Notes: a model not told the origin generated them from the letters alone. Numbered from the stretch's first letter, positions 50,440-60,011 are shown. The stretch is DNA of 64,000 bases from Thalassospira lucentensis (GCF_032921865.1 NZ_CP136684.1:1780501-1844500); one strand, 5' to 3'. Numbers and translations are program-made.

Positions 50440-51525
50440 TTAGCGTTTCATCGCAAGTGGGGCAATCTGGCCTTGGCGTTGGGCGATCATTTTTTGTTCC
50501 GCGATTGCGCCGGCTTCGTCGGTCAGAAAGGTGAAAATTCCGAACCGGCGGCCTTGGGTCACCGGCATTGCTTCATGCAGCAGCGAACAGGAAAAGATCA
50601 CGGCACCTCCGGCAGGTGGTGCATAAAGGCTGCGGCCATATTCCGGAAACCGGACCTGCCCGCCTTCATATGTGATCGGGTTCAGGTTTAGTGATACGGC
50701 AAATCGCCGATGAGCTGTAAACGCAGTGCGGTTATCCCGATGGCGGCCAAAATGGCCCTGATCGGCTGCGTCATAACACCCGATGCGCAGGGCTTCCATG
50801 CTGGCCGTTCTGAACTGGAAGGCCTTGAATAGTTCCGGAATGACGCGCGTAACGATACGGGTTTTGACTTTCTCGAACAGCATTTCATCCAAAAGGACAA
50901 CATCGTTGCGTTTCTTGATATCGGATTTTGCCGTGCTGCTGTTTGCTGCCCCTTGGGACACGCCGTCCGCCCGTTTTTCCCCGGCCTCCCAATAGGTGAT
51001 CAGGGCATCGCAGAGTTCGGGCTCCAAAATGTCATGCAGCAACATCACCGGCGCCTGACGATTGACCACATCGGATTTACTTGCGGCGTGAATTGCCTTG
51101 CAAACGTCAATGCCGTCATCAACATCCGCAAACGATGCATTGAACACCAGCCGATGATTTGGATCGATCAGAAGCATTGAGGAACCAGTAACGCCAAACA
51201 GCTTTTTGACCGCGTTTTCCGCGTCATAAAGCTCCGTTGCTTTGGCGTTTGATTTCGCGGCTTTCCTAGGGCTTTTCTTGCCACCGATGATCAGAAAAGT
51301 CAGAGTTTCGCAACCCGTGACCTGATTGAGAAACCGGTCGATTTCCTGCCATGTTTCCTTGGTCGGTTTGTCATCTAGCAGCCAAAGCGCAAGTGTGTTT
51401 CCCGCGATCAGCTGATCCGTCAGGTCGGTCGGTTGTCCAGCGGTGTCGGGTAGGACGATTTTCGGGACAATGTCACCTTTGGCAATCCGAATTGAACTGG
51501 TTGCTGCCTTTGGTGTTTCTGACAT
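50440..51525 (-). CDS. Peroxiredoxin-like domain fused to 2OG-Fe(II) prolyl-hydroxylase-type oxygenase
   Basis: Two-domain cytoplasmic protein (361 residues). Residues about 12-150 resemble an AhpC/TSA (thioredoxin-like) fold (KGDIVPKIVLPDTAGQPTDLTDQL) but the catalytic-cysteine loop is replaced by LLDDKPTKETW, so peroxidase activity is not expected. Residues about 160-350 form a prolyl-4-hydroxylase-like oxygenase with iron ligands HRD (GRHRDNR) and the later histidine in LLHEAMPV, plus R in GRRFGIFTF for 2-oxoglutarate. Substrate unknown. It converges with the tetR gene and precedes nothing in operon form. Confidence 0.85.
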   Translation of the reverse strand: MSETPKAATSSIRIAKGDIVPKIVLPDTAGQPTDLTDQLIAGNTLALWLLDDKPTKETWQEIDRFLNQVTGCETLTFLIIGGKKSPRKAAKSNAKATELYDAENAVKKLFGVTGSSMLLIDPNHRLVFNASFADVDDGIDVCKAIHAASKSDVVNRQAPVMLLHDILEPELCDALITYWEAGEKRADGVSQGAANSSTAKSDIKKRNDVVLLDEMLFEKVKTRIVTRVIPELFKAFQFRTASMEALRIGCYDAADQGHFGRHRDNRTAFTAHRRFAVSLNLNPITYEGGQVRFPEYGRSLYAPPAGGAVIFSCSLLHEAMPVTQGRRFGIFTFLTDEAGAIAEQKMIAQRQGQIAPLAMKR

Positions 51526-51566
51526 TTCCCTGATCCCCCGATCCGTTTAAATCTGTCCGGCCTTTA

Positions 51567-52712
51567 TCAGACTTTCACAAAGTACCCTGAAAGAATATCG
51601 GCGTAAATCACGACCAGTTTTTCAATGTCTTCGACCATGGCATGCTCATCGACCTTGTGCATGCTTTGACCTACCAGACCGAATTCCGCGACTTCGCAAT
51701 ATTTGTGGATAAAGCGGGCATCCGATGTGCCGCCCGTGGTGCTCATATCCGGTCGATGGCCCGTGACCTTTTCCGAGGCATCGGAAATCAGGGCTGCAAG
51801 CTTGCCGGGCTCGGATACAAACGCCTCGCCGGAAATCTTGACTTTAAGGTCATGGGCACCGGCATGTGCGGCACAGGTTTCACGGATCCATTTTTCCAGA
51901 TCGACACCCTGATGCAGGTCGTTGAAACGGATATTAAATGCGGCACTGACCTTCGACGGCACTACGTTGGTCGCGGGATTTCCGGCATCAATGGTAGTGA
52001 CTTCCAGATTGCTTGGCTGGAAATGCGGAGTGCCTTTATCGAGTTCGTGCGTGGTAAGGGCATTAAGGACCTTTAACATGCGTGGTACAGGATTATCGGC
52101 CAGATGCGGATAGGCAACATGCCCCTGTGCGCCATAGATCGTCAGCCAGCCGGTAATGGAACCGCGGCGACCGACTTTCATCATCTCGCCCAGATATGTT
52201 GGATTGGTCGGTTCCCCCAGAAGGCAGACATCAAGTTTCTCGCCATGTTTGTCACACCAGTCGAGAAGCTTGATCGTGCCGTTCACCGCATCGGCTTCTT
52301 CGTCGCCGGTAATCAGGAAGCTGATGCTCTCGTCAAAATCGGGATGGGCTGCCAAAAAGGCATCAACGGATTCAACGAAACAGGCAATATTGGTTTTCAT
52401 ATCAACCGCGCCGCGTCCAAACAGACGGCCATCCCTGATTTCGCCACCAAATGGATCAACCGTCCAGGCCGCGACATCGCCCGCCGGAACCACATCAGTA
52501 TGTCCGGCAAAACAGAAATTGCGCCCTTTGGTTCCCAGCCGGGCATAAAGGTTGTCGATGCTATCCCAGCCGTCTTCGTGAAATACTTTGCGTTTGCACT
52601 CAAAGCCGCGTGCTTCAAGGGCAGCCTGCAACACATCAAGGGCACCGGCATCCGCAGGCGTGACGGACGGGCAGCGGATCAGGGACTGGGCAAGGTCAAG
52701 GGCGGCGGACAT
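51567..52712 (-). CDS. dapE: Succinyl-diaminopimelate desuccinylase
   Basis: Zinc-dependent desuccinylase (380 residues) of the lysine/diaminopimelate pathway. The metal-binding motifs FAGHTDVVPAGD and FLITGDEEADAVNGT are present, with the dimerisation domain around KVGRRGSITGWLTIYGAQGHVAYPHLADNP and the last ligand region in CEVAEFGLVGQSMHKVDE. ATG at 52712 begins MSAALDLAQSLIRCPSVTPADAG, matching homologues; an upstream ATG is rejected. It follows dapD in the same direction with a terminator between them. Confidence 0.95.
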   Translation of the reverse strand: MSAALDLAQSLIRCPSVTPADAGALDVLQAALEARGFECKRKVFHEDGWDSIDNLYARLGTKGRNFCFAGHTDVVPAGDVAAWTVDPFGGEIRDGRLFGRGAVDMKTNIACFVESVDAFLAAHPDFDESISFLITGDEEADAVNGTIKLLDWCDKHGEKLDVCLLGEPTNPTYLGEMMKVGRRGSITGWLTIYGAQGHVAYPHLADNPVPRMLKVLNALTTHELDKGTPHFQPSNLEVTTIDAGNPATNVVPSKVSAAFNIRFNDLHQGVDLEKWIRETCAAHAGAHDLKVKISGEAFVSEPGKLAALISDASEKVTGHRPDMSTTGGTSDARFIHKYCEVAEFGLVGQSMHKVDEHAMVEDIEKLVVIYADILSGYFVKV

Positions 52713-52764
52713 TTGATATTCTCTTGGCTTCGTGATGATGGACGAGGATTTGCATCCCATTATC

Positions 52765-52784
52765 AATGTTTCACTGGAAACATT
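52765..52784. repeat. Inverted repeat upstream of dapE
   Basis: AATGTTTC and GAAACATT form a perfect 8 bp inverted repeat with centre ACTG, about 50 bp upstream of the dapE start. It may be an operator for dapE; no T-tract follows, so it is not a terminator. Confidence 0.4.
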
Positions 52785-52792
52785 TGACGAGC

Positions 52793-52826
52793 AAAAAAGG
52801 AGCGAAACGGTTTTCCGCCTCGCCCC
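52793..52826 (-). terminator. Likely terminator after dapD
   Basis: On the minus strand an interrupted stem (GGGGCGAGGCGG with CCGTTTCGCTCC) is followed by TTTTTT, 30 bp after the dapD stop codon. The stem has mismatches, so it may be leaky. Confidence 0.6.
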
Positions 52827-52858
52827 TTATAAATCATTGGCAAATCGGGTGACAGAAA

Positions 52859-53704
52859 TCAGTCACGCAGCAATTCGTTGATCGAGGTTTTCGAACGGGT
52901 TTTTTCATCAACTCGTTTGATGATGACCGCGCAATACAGGCTTGGCCCCGGCTTGCCATCGGGCAACGCTTTGCCCGGAATGCTGCCCGGAACCACAACC
53001 GAATAGGCCGGGACACGGCCGACAAAGGTTTCGCCGGTGGTGCGGTCAATGATCTTGGTCGATGCACCGATAAACACACCCATCGAAATCACGGCACCTT
53101 CTTCGACGATCACACCTTCAACGATTTCCGAACGCGCCCCGATAAAGGCGTTGTCTTCGATAATGACCGGACCGGCCTGCAGGGGTTCAAGGACGCCACC
53201 GATACCTGCACCACCAGACAGGTGAACGTTTTTACCGATCTGTGCGCAGGAGCCGACGGTTGCCCAGGTATCAACCATGACGCCGGTATCAACGTAGGCA
53301 CCAAGGTTCACAAAGCTCGGCATCAGGACGGTGCCCGGTGCGACATAGGCCGAACGGCGCACGATGCTGCCCGGTACGGCGCGGAAACCGGCATTTTTGA
53401 ATTCGGCCTCGCCCCACCCTTCAAATTTCGACGGGACCTTGTCCCACCAGTTGGTGTTTTCGCCGGGGCCGCCGGAAATGGTGGTCATGTCATTGAGACG
53501 GAAGGACAGAAGAACCGCCTTCTTAGCCCACTGATTGACAACCCACTTGCCATCGGTTTTTTCAGCAACACGCAGTTTACCGCTATCAAGTGCGGCAAGC
53601 GTCTGGTCGACGGCCTTGCGGATTTCACCCTGGGTGGCAGAGCTGATTTCGTCGCGGTTTTCCCAAGCGACGTTGATCACGCCTTCAAGTTCTGTTCTGT
53701 CCAT
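52859..53704 (-). CDS. dapD: 2,3,4,5-tetrahydropyridine-2,6-dicarboxylate N-succinyltransferase
   Basis: DapD (281 residues) transfers succinyl from succinyl-CoA in the DAP branch of lysine synthesis, supplying the substrate used by DapE. The middle of the protein is the left-handed beta-helix with hexapeptide repeats ([50 protein letters not shown]). N- and C-terminal domains match the family and the length is normal. It is followed by a terminator and then dapE. Confidence 0.96.
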   Translation of the reverse strand: MDRTELEGVINVAWENRDEISSATQGEIRKAVDQTLAALDSGKLRVAEKTDGKWVVNQWAKKAVLLSFRLNDMTTISGGPGENTNWWDKVPSKFEGWGEAEFKNAGFRAVPGSIVRRSAYVAPGTVLMPSFVNLGAYVDTGVMVDTWATVGSCAQIGKNVHLSGGAGIGGVLEPLQAGPVIIEDNAFIGARSEIVEGVIVEEGAVISMGVFIGASTKIIDRTTGETFVGRVPAYSVVVPGSIPGKALPDGKPGPSLYCAVIIKRVDEKTRSKTSINELLRD

Positions 53705-53884
53705 TTTCAGAAGTCCTTGCGGTCAGCTTTAATTTCATGTCGGGCGGAGAATGGTCAAAGCCTGTAGTGAAGTCAACTCCGCCAGTTTACTTAGGGGTTC
53801 CCTGATCCTGACCCGCGAAAGAATTACCCGATCATGAGGCCGAGCTCAATCTTGGAACCATGACAAATTCGCTCGCGAACGGTT

Positions 53885-54583
53885 TTATACCGGACTGATG
53901 GCCAGTTTGCGCAAGAAATGCACCAGATTGTCGGTTTGGTGATCAATCCGGGGGTCATCGCTTTCGGCCTGCGCCCATTCCTCGTCCGTGTGGACCCAGA
54001 CGGTGGTCATGCCCATATCCTTGGCCGGAAGCAGGTTTTTGGCCATGTCTTCGAAATAGATCGCGCGTGCCGGATCAATCGCATCACGCGCAAGAAGCCG
54101 ATCATAGGGCTGGCGTTCAGGCTTGGGGATATAGTCGGCATCAACGATGTCAAAGATGGTTTCAAAATGGCTGGCAATGCCAAGGCGGTCCATCACCCGT
54201 TCAGCATGTCCACGTGATGCATTGGTGAAAATCACCTTGCGGCAGGGCAGTGCATTCAACGCTGCTGCCAGCTCCGGCGCAGGATCGACCACTGACAGAT
54301 CAATATTGTGAACCTTGTTCAGGTAGTCCGCGGGATCAATATCATGTTCGGTCATCAGACCACGCAGCGTTGTGCCATAGCGATGAAAGTAGCTTTTCTG
54401 GATGACATAGGCCTCGTCCGCCGGAAGGTGCAATGTGTCGCGCACATACTGGCCGATCAGATTGGATACCTGCGAAAACAGGTCACATGCCGACGGATAA
54501 AGCGTGTTGTCGAGATCAAAGATCAGGACATTGTCGGGCGCAATGCGCGGCATGGCGGTGGCAGCAGAAACGATCGGCGACAT
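53885..54583 (-). CDS. HAD-superfamily pyrimidine 5'-nucleotidase-like hydrolase
   Basis: Haloacid-dehalogenase-type phosphatase (232 residues) of the SDT1/Phm8-like pyrimidine 5'-nucleotidase group. Motif I is FDLDNTLYPS, motif II KVIFTNASRGHAERV, and motifs III/IV lie around PKPERQPYDRLL and AIYFEDMAKNLLPAKDMGM. The four motifs are complete, so an active phosphatase is expected. Located upstream of dapD with 180 bp between them, and in the same direction; no functional link is evident. Confidence 0.87.
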   Translation of the reverse strand: MSPIVSAATAMPRIAPDNVLIFDLDNTLYPSACDLFSQVSNLIGQYVRDTLHLPADEAYVIQKSYFHRYGTTLRGLMTEHDIDPADYLNKVHNIDLSVVDPAPELAAALNALPCRKVIFTNASRGHAERVMDRLGIASHFETIFDIVDADYIPKPERQPYDRLLARDAIDPARAIYFEDMAKNLLPAKDMGMTTVWVHTDEEWAQAESDDPRIDHQTDNLVHFLRKLAISPV

Positions 54584-55022
54584 GTTGAATCAATCCGGTT
54601 GTGTGCAGTGGCGACGAGAATTCAGACGGTGGTCATTACGCTTTTGGCTGTTCTTTCTTATGGGATTACAGCCGGTTTGCAAAGGCACGGCGACGTATTT
54701 TGCAGTGCATCATTGTAGGCATGCGGTTTTTGCAATCATTTCAGGCTCGAATAATTCGGGTTTGGGGTTTAAAAAGCCCCGCCCGAACAAAGATATAATC
54801 AATCTGCGTTCGGAACGTGACGGTGCCAAGGGCGATGTTCCGGTTTACGGAAGCATGATGCACCCGGAAATATGTTCGCCAGGTTCGAAATCTGCTGGTG
54901 CTGTAAAGGCGTTATTAAGGGTGCCATGCAGATGATAGGCGAATTCGTCTTTGCGGATGATGTGACTTCCTGAATTGGGGGCAGGAAGGCGCAAGGATTT
55001 CGAGGCAGCTCAAGAGGACCCT
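54584..55022. other. Intergenic region before the EAL gene
   Basis: About 440 bp between divergent genes. An imperfect inverted repeat (TTCGGG ... CCCGAA with inner GGGG/CCCC) spans 54755-54787. Open frames here lack coding character and ribosome-binding sites. No promoter was recognised with confidence; the reading frame of the EAL protein can be extended to a TTG at 54975. Confidence 0.4.
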
Positions 55023-56711
55023 TTGGAAAAGCTTCTCAAAAGTCGCACGACGGAACTGCGCAACGAACGAAACCGCTTCGCAGCACTTGCGTTTGTGTGG
55101 GGGGATCTTCTGCTTGAACTGGATGACGATCTGAGGATCGTGTTCGCATCCGGTGCGGCAGATGGAATGATTGGCCGTTCGGCAGCCGATCTCGAAGGCC
55201 ATACCTTACAGTCCGTGCTGGCCCCGCAATTTAGACCGCTGGTTCAGGAAATGTTGTATGTGGCGCGCCGTCGTGGCCGGATGGACAACATCCAGGTGCG
55301 GTTTATTCGCCCGGACGAACAGCTAAGCGCTCCGGTTTCCATGAGCGGTTATTTCCTTCCTGATCTTGGCGATCATTTTTTTGTCGCCCTGCGCGTTGCG
55401 ATCAACACATTGCCTCATGATGTGGCGCGATCGATCAAGCGCGATGATGCAACCGGCCTGATGGACGAGGAAAGCCTTTCCCGGGTGGTGACCGAACGTC
55501 TTATGGCGCAACGCGAAACCGGTGCAGAACATAAATTTACCCTGATGACGCTGAATGCGTTTGATCCATTGTGCAAACGCATGGAGCAAATCGAACGTGA
55601 TGAAATGCTGGCCAGTATAGGTGCGTTTCTGCGTGCGCACTCCGTTGCCGGGGATACCGCGGGTCGCCTGAATGGCAATCAGTTTGGCATGTTACACAGG
55701 CCGGACGTGCCGGTTGGCGAACTTGAAAACCGGATTGCCGACTGTGCACGGGATGCCGATCCGTCGGGCAAGGGTGTGGATATTTCGACATCTGTTACCG
55801 ATTTCACCGCCGAGATGATCCCGCCGGGCGATCTGGCGCGTGGCGTGCTTTATTCCATCCGCCGGTTCTGCGACCGGCAGGAGCACGGATTCACATTTTC
55901 CCGCCTGATCGGACAGGCCCCCAATCTGGTAAATGACACATTCTCGGCCATGCGCGATTTCGGAATGCGGGTCGATCGGCTGAAATTCGATGCGGTTTAT
56001 CAGCCGATCGTGCGATTGCCATCTGCGGAAATTCACCATTTTGAGGTTCTTGCACGTTTTTATGATGACGAAGGCAAGCTGATTCCGACGGATCGTCTGA
56101 TCACTTTTGCCGAACAGGTCAATATGATCCACAGGCTGGATCTGGCTATGATGCGCCGGACGCTGAAATGGATACGCAATCAGCTGGACGAGGGTATTGA
56201 TGCCCGCGTTGCGGTTAACGTCTCGGGCCACAGTATTGAAAATCCGGATTTCTGCCGGTCGGTAATTGCTCTTTTTGAACGCAACCGCGATACGATGGGG
56301 CAGTTGATGATCGAGATCACCGAAACGGCTGAAATCACCGACATCGATACGGCTTCGACCTGGATCACACGTTTTCGGGATTTCGGCGTTGAGATTTGTC
56401 TGGATGATTTCGGTACCGGGGCATCGAATTTCCGGTATCTGAGTGCGCTCGATGTCGATTATGTCAAGATCGACGGGGAATCAATCCGCCAGTCCCTGAA
56501 ATCATCCAAAGGTCGTGCGTTCATGAAGTCGCTGGTTGATCTGTGTCATGAACTGAAGGTCGAAGTGGTGGCGGAAATGATCGAAACCGATGCCATGCGT
56601 GAAATGGTGACAAAGGTCGGTTTCGACTATGCGCAAGGGTATCTTTTTGGCAAACCTGAAAAGGATATCACGCTTTACTGGCGCAATATTCACGATCCCA
56701 AGCGCCATTAG
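55023..56711 (+). CDS. PAS domain, degenerate GGDEF and EAL-domain phosphodiesterase
   Basis: Cyclic-di-GMP signalling protein (562 residues from this start). Domains in order: a PAS-like sensor (about 15-110), a GGDEF-type region (about 140-265) whose signature is degenerate (NGNQF), and an EAL domain (about 310-560). EAL residues look intact: the motif is EVL, with NVSGHSI, LMIEITETAEI, CLDDFGTGASNF, VKIDGES, VVAEMIE and QGYLFGKP. It is therefore probably an active phosphodiesterase. TTG at 55023 follows AGAGGA; a TTG at 54975 is possible but lacks a ribosome-binding site. It sits upstream of the flagellin gene, suiting a motility switch. Confidence 0.9.
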   Translation: MEKLLKSRTTELRNERNRFAALAFVWGDLLLELDDDLRIVFASGAADGMIGRSAADLEGHTLQSVLAPQFRPLVQEMLYVARRRGRMDNIQVRFIRPDEQLSAPVSMSGYFLPDLGDHFFVALRVAINTLPHDVARSIKRDDATGLMDEESLSRVVTERLMAQRETGAEHKFTLMTLNAFDPLCKRMEQIERDEMLASIGAFLRAHSVAGDTAGRLNGNQFGMLHRPDVPVGELENRIADCARDADPSGKGVDISTSVTDFTAEMIPPGDLARGVLYSIRRFCDRQEHGFTFSRLIGQAPNLVNDTFSAMRDFGMRVDRLKFDAVYQPIVRLPSAEIHHFEVLARFYDDEGKLIPTDRLITFAEQVNMIHRLDLAMMRRTLKWIRNQLDEGIDARVAVNVSGHSIENPDFCRSVIALFERNRDTMGQLMIEITETAEITDIDTASTWITRFRDFGVEICLDDFGTGASNFRYLSALDVDYVKIDGESIRQSLKSSKGRAFMKSLVDLCHELKVEVVAEMIETDAMREMVTKVGFDYAQGYLFGKPEKDITLYWRNIHDPKRH

Positions 56712-56732
56712 AATCAACCCGATAGTCACTGC

Positions 56733-56760
56733 AAAGGTCGCCACAACGGCGGCCTTTTTT
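56733..56760 (+). terminator. Rho-independent terminator after the EAL gene
   Basis: A 10 bp stem (AAAGGTCGCC with GGCGGCCTTT, one G-T) and loop ACAAC are followed by a run of T, 21 bp after the stop. Flagellin must therefore have its own promoter. Confidence 0.85.
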
Positions 56761-56836
56761 AATGTCGGAAACGCAAATAATTTCGCTTGGGAAACGCTGA
56801 AAACAGTCATTTTGGGGCAGGTTTCGGCAAGTGCGG

Positions 56837-56882
56837 AAAAAAAACGCCAAATGCATCGCCAGTTTTGCCGCTTGTCTGCGTG
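56837..56882 (+). promoter_or_regulatory. Conserved block upstream of flagellin, copy A of a shared motif
   Basis: An A8 run is followed 12 bp later by CGCCAGTTTTGCCG and then, 7 bp further, by GCGTG, ending 74 bp before the flagellin ATG. The same arrangement occurs upstream of flgD. It may be a promoter for an alternative sigma factor or a binding site for a flagellar regulator. Confidence 0.5.
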
Positions 56883-56956
56883 GATATGGATACCGGCCCG
56901 TTTTGGTCGGTTGGCAGGTATGTCAGTTCCATTCTTCCATATAGGAGATCCAGAAA

Positions 56957-57775
56957 ATGGCGAGCATTAACACCAATATGTCGGCGACACTGGCAGTGTC
57001 GAACCTGAACAAGACCACTGACGAGATGACTTCTGTTCTGACGGCAATGTCGAGCGGCAAGTCGATCAACTCTGCATCGGATGATGCTGCGGGTCTTGCC
57101 GTTTATACTGCGATGTCTGTTGACTACGCCGCTTGGGAACAGGCTGGTGATAACGCCGAAGTCGCAACGGCCATTCTTGAAACCGCTGACGGCGGTCTTT
57201 CGGAAATCGGCGATATTCTTGAACGTATGTATGAACTGGCATCCGAAGCATCTTCGGGTTCGGTGACAGATACGGAACGTGCCTACCTTGACGCGGAATA
57301 TCAGGAACTGGTTGCACAGGTTGATTCTATCGTCAACTCGACGACCTATTTCGATACTTCACTGCTGGACGGCACCTATAACGAGAACTTCACCGTTTCG
57401 GCCGATTCAAGTGTTGCTGCAATTGCCGTTGACCTGTCTGCACAGGCCTATGACGCAGCAAGCCTTGGCCTGGCCGGTGATTTGACGTCCTCGACCAATG
57501 CAGCGACCGAGCTGACGGCAATCGAGGCGGCTGTTACGACCGTTTCTTCTGGCCGCGCAACGGTCGGTGCGCTGATGTCGCGGTTTGATTATGCGTCCGG
57601 CAACATCGAAACCGCACAGACAAACCTTGAAGCCGCAATGAGCGTCTATATGGATGCCGATATCGCGGAACTGAGTGCTGAACAGACGGAACTTGGTGTG
57701 AAGATGGATTCTGCCATCCAGGCTCTGTCGGTTTCCAACGAAAATCTCGAGAAGCTCTCGCGTTTGCTGAGCTAA
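56957..57775 (+). CDS. fliC: Flagellin
   Basis: Flagellin (272 residues), the filament subunit. The N-terminal D0/D1 helices (SNLNKTTDEMTSVLTAMSSGKSINSASDDAAGLAVYTAM) and C-terminal helices (YASGNIETAQTNLEAAMSVYMDADIAELSAEQ) are typical, with a short serine/threonine-rich variable domain of about 60 residues between. It has no cysteine and few aromatic residues. The last residues (SNENLEKLSRLLS) keep the hydrophobic pattern of flagellin ends. Preceded by the conserved upstream block and followed by fliD. Confidence 0.95.
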   Translation: MASINTNMSATLAVSNLNKTTDEMTSVLTAMSSGKSINSASDDAAGLAVYTAMSVDYAAWEQAGDNAEVATAILETADGGLSEIGDILERMYELASEASSGSVTDTERAYLDAEYQELVAQVDSIVNSTTYFDTSLLDGTYNENFTVSADSSVAAIAVDLSAQAYDAASLGLAGDLTSSTNAATELTAIEAAVTTVSSGRATVGALMSRFDYASGNIETAQTNLEAAMSVYMDADIAELSAEQTELGVKMDSAIQALSVSNENLEKLSRLLS

Positions 57776-57852
57776 CTCGGCGTGGGGTCATCCGGTTTTA
57801 GAGCCGCCGGGTGGCCCTGTTCTGTTTCGTGTCGCATGAAAGGAAGGGCAGG

Positions 57853-59541
57853 ATGTCGACCGTCAATTCGTCTACTTCGTCGAGCTACGTATCCTCGTCC
57901 TATGTTTCGGGGCTGACGGACCTTGATACGGCCCAACTGGTTGAAGACGCCTATAATGTAAAGATGGAAGTCGCCGACACCATCGAGGCAGAGGTTGATG
58001 AGCTTGAACTTGAAATTGCGGCGTTTGAAGATCTGCAGGACTTGCTGGAAGCGCTGGAAGATGCTGCCGAGGCGCTGACGGCATCGGCCGAGCTTGAAAG
58101 CCTGCGCGACGATGTCTGGGTCGGGAAATCGGCCTATCTGTCATCGTCGGATGCCAACACCACTGCATCGGATGTGCTGGGTGTTCTGGTAGACGATGAG
58201 GCTGCTGTTGGCAGTTATACGATTGAAATCAAACAGATGGCGACTGCTCACAAATTGGGCGGCGACACCTATGCCGATGCGTCGGCGTCGGCAGGCCTTT
58301 CAGGTACCCTCAGTCTTGTGGCCGGGGATGATTATACTGCGACGGATATCGAGATATCCGGTGACATGTCGCTTGACGATATTGCGGATGCCATCAATGA
58401 CCAGAGCAGTGCAACCGGTGTACGCGCCAGTGTGCTTCAGATATCCGACGATGAATATATGTTGGTGCTATCGGCCATTGATACCGGGCAGGAGATCACC
58501 TTTGATACAGACGGAGCCGATACCACGATTGCAGCATCGCTGGGTCTGATTAATGCCGATGGCAGTTATGCCAACGAACTGGTAGCAGCCGATCAGGCGA
58601 TCTTTTCCGTCGATGGGGTCGAGGTAACGCGCAGCAGCAACACGGTTGATGACGTGATTGATGGTGTCACGCTTTATCTGTATGCCGAGGAAGCAGGCAC
58701 GGAAATCACGCTTGAAATCGATGAGGATGCGAGTTCGGTCTATGATGCGATCGAGGCTTTTGTTACCGCATATAACGAACTGCGCAGCTTCGTAATCACC
58801 AATCAGGCCTATGAGGCCGGTGAAGGAGCGAGCGAGGATGCGGTCCTGTTTGGCGATTCACTTTTAAGTTCTGTTGTTTCGTCGGTTTATGACGCGCTGT
58901 CCTTTACCGATGACAGCGACACATATGCGTCCCTGTCATCGATCGGCATCACCTTTGATGAAAGCAACTATCTGGTTATTGATTCCGAGACACTTGAAGA
59001 TGCGCTGGTTTCGAATTTTGACGAGGTTGCCGATCTGTTTTCACTGTCGACCGATACCGGTTCGGGCAACCTGCTGGTGTCAGAAGCCGATGGTACCTAT
59101 ACCGGCACCTTTACCATCGATATTGCGGTTGATGCCGACGGCAATATCACGTCGGCCAGTGTCGGCGGTGATTCCAGTCTGTTCACCATCAGCGGCAACA
59201 ATATCATCGGGGCTCAAGGGTCGGTCTATGAAGGTGTCGAGCTGTATTTCGGCGGGGACAGTTCCGAAAGTGTCGATGTTACGATTTCCAGCGGACTTGC
59301 CAATGAAATGGTCAATGCGCTCGACAAATATACCAACAGTTCGGATGGCCTGATTTCCGCCCGGATCGATCGGCTCGAAGAACAGACATCCGATCTTGAG
59401 GATGAAATCGACGAGGTAACAACCGCTGCCGAGGCTTATGCCGAAGATCTGACAGAACGCTACTCGGCGCTGGAAACCAAGATGTATCAGCTTCAGCTGC
59501 TGCGCGAACAACTTGAAGCCTTGTGGGGTGATGATGAATAA
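57853..59541 (+). CDS. fliD: Flagellar hook-associated protein 2 (filament cap) FliD
   Basis: Filament cap protein (562 residues) that promotes flagellin folding at the tip. N-terminal FliD_N segment YVSGLTDLDTAQLVEDAYNVK is followed by a coiled region; the FliD_C part contains AIEAFVTAYNELRSFV and the terminal coiled coil RIDRLEEQTSDLEDEIDEV. The N-terminus is highly serine-rich. ATG at 57853 follows AAGGAAGGG; an upstream start at 57811 is not supported. Highly acidic overall, as expected for a marine secreted protein. It overlaps fliS by 8 bp. Confidence 0.93.
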   Translation: MSTVNSSTSSSYVSSSYVSGLTDLDTAQLVEDAYNVKMEVADTIEAEVDELELEIAAFEDLQDLLEALEDAAEALTASAELESLRDDVWVGKSAYLSSSDANTTASDVLGVLVDDEAAVGSYTIEIKQMATAHKLGGDTYADASASAGLSGTLSLVAGDDYTATDIEISGDMSLDDIADAINDQSSATGVRASVLQISDDEYMLVLSAIDTGQEITFDTDGADTTIAASLGLINADGSYANELVAADQAIFSVDGVEVTRSSNTVDDVIDGVTLYLYAEEAGTEITLEIDEDASSVYDAIEAFVTAYNELRSFVITNQAYEAGEGASEDAVLFGDSLLSSVVSSVYDALSFTDDSDTYASLSSIGITFDESNYLVIDSETLEDALVSNFDEVADLFSLSTDTGSGNLLVSEADGTYTGTFTIDIAVDADGNITSASVGGDSSLFTISGNNIIGAQGSVYEGVELYFGGDSSESVDVTISSGLANEMVNALDKYTNSSDGLISARIDRLEEQTSDLEDEIDEVTTAAEAYAEDLTERYSALETKMYQLQLLREQLEALWGDDE

Positions 59542-60004
59542 ACATTCGCAGACGACTGCACAGCAGGCCTATCGTTTTGCCGGTGCAAGCGCACAATACA
59601 ACAATGCATTGCGTACAACGTCACCGGTTGCAATGATGGTGATCGCCATCACCCGTACGCGCCAGCATCTGCGGGCGGCCAAACAATACCGTGAAGAAAA
59701 ACATTTCGATCTTGAACGTCAGGAAAAGGCAATTGCGGTCAATCGATTGCGAGCATTGCAGGCAGTTGTCGCGCCGAAGTCGGCACCGGAATTATCCCGT
59801 GATCTGTATGCATTCTATGCACGGATGATAAAACTTCTGGCTCGAAACGGGCGGAAAACACCGCTTGAGGAACGTTATGAAATAGTCGACCGGAACCTCG
59901 AAGCACTGGCAAAACAGTGGGAAAGTTTCAAATCGGTCAATCCGCAGTCCGTCGGGCCACAACAGGTTCGCGGGACCCGTCATATCGTGGAACAGGTGTT
60001 GTGA
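59534..60004 (+). CDS. fliS: Flagellar protein FliS (flagellin chaperone)-like
   Basis: FliS-like export chaperone (156 residues), binding flagellin in the cytoplasm before export. The N-terminus has AYRFAGASAQYNNALRTTSPVAMMVIAITRTRQHLRAAKQY, close to the FliS Y-x-x-AxxQYxNA pattern, and a helical remainder. ATG at 59534 (or 59531) overlaps the end of fliD; a GGGG ribosome-binding site is upstream. The C-terminal part diverges from enterobacterial FliS. Confidence 0.8.
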   Translation: MNKHSQTTAQQAYRFAGASAQYNNALRTTSPVAMMVIAITRTRQHLRAAKQYREEKHFDLERQEKAIAVNRLRALQAVVAPKSAPELSRDLYAFYARMIKLLARNGRKTPLEERYEIVDRNLEALAKQWESFKSVNPQSVGPQQVRGTRHIVEQVL

Positions 60005-60011
60005 GGGGCAG

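Noticed and set aside
54504..54935. Plus-strand frames upstream of the EAL gene
   Set aside because: Overlap the start of the nucleotidase antisense and a hairpin; no ribosome-binding site or recognisable product.
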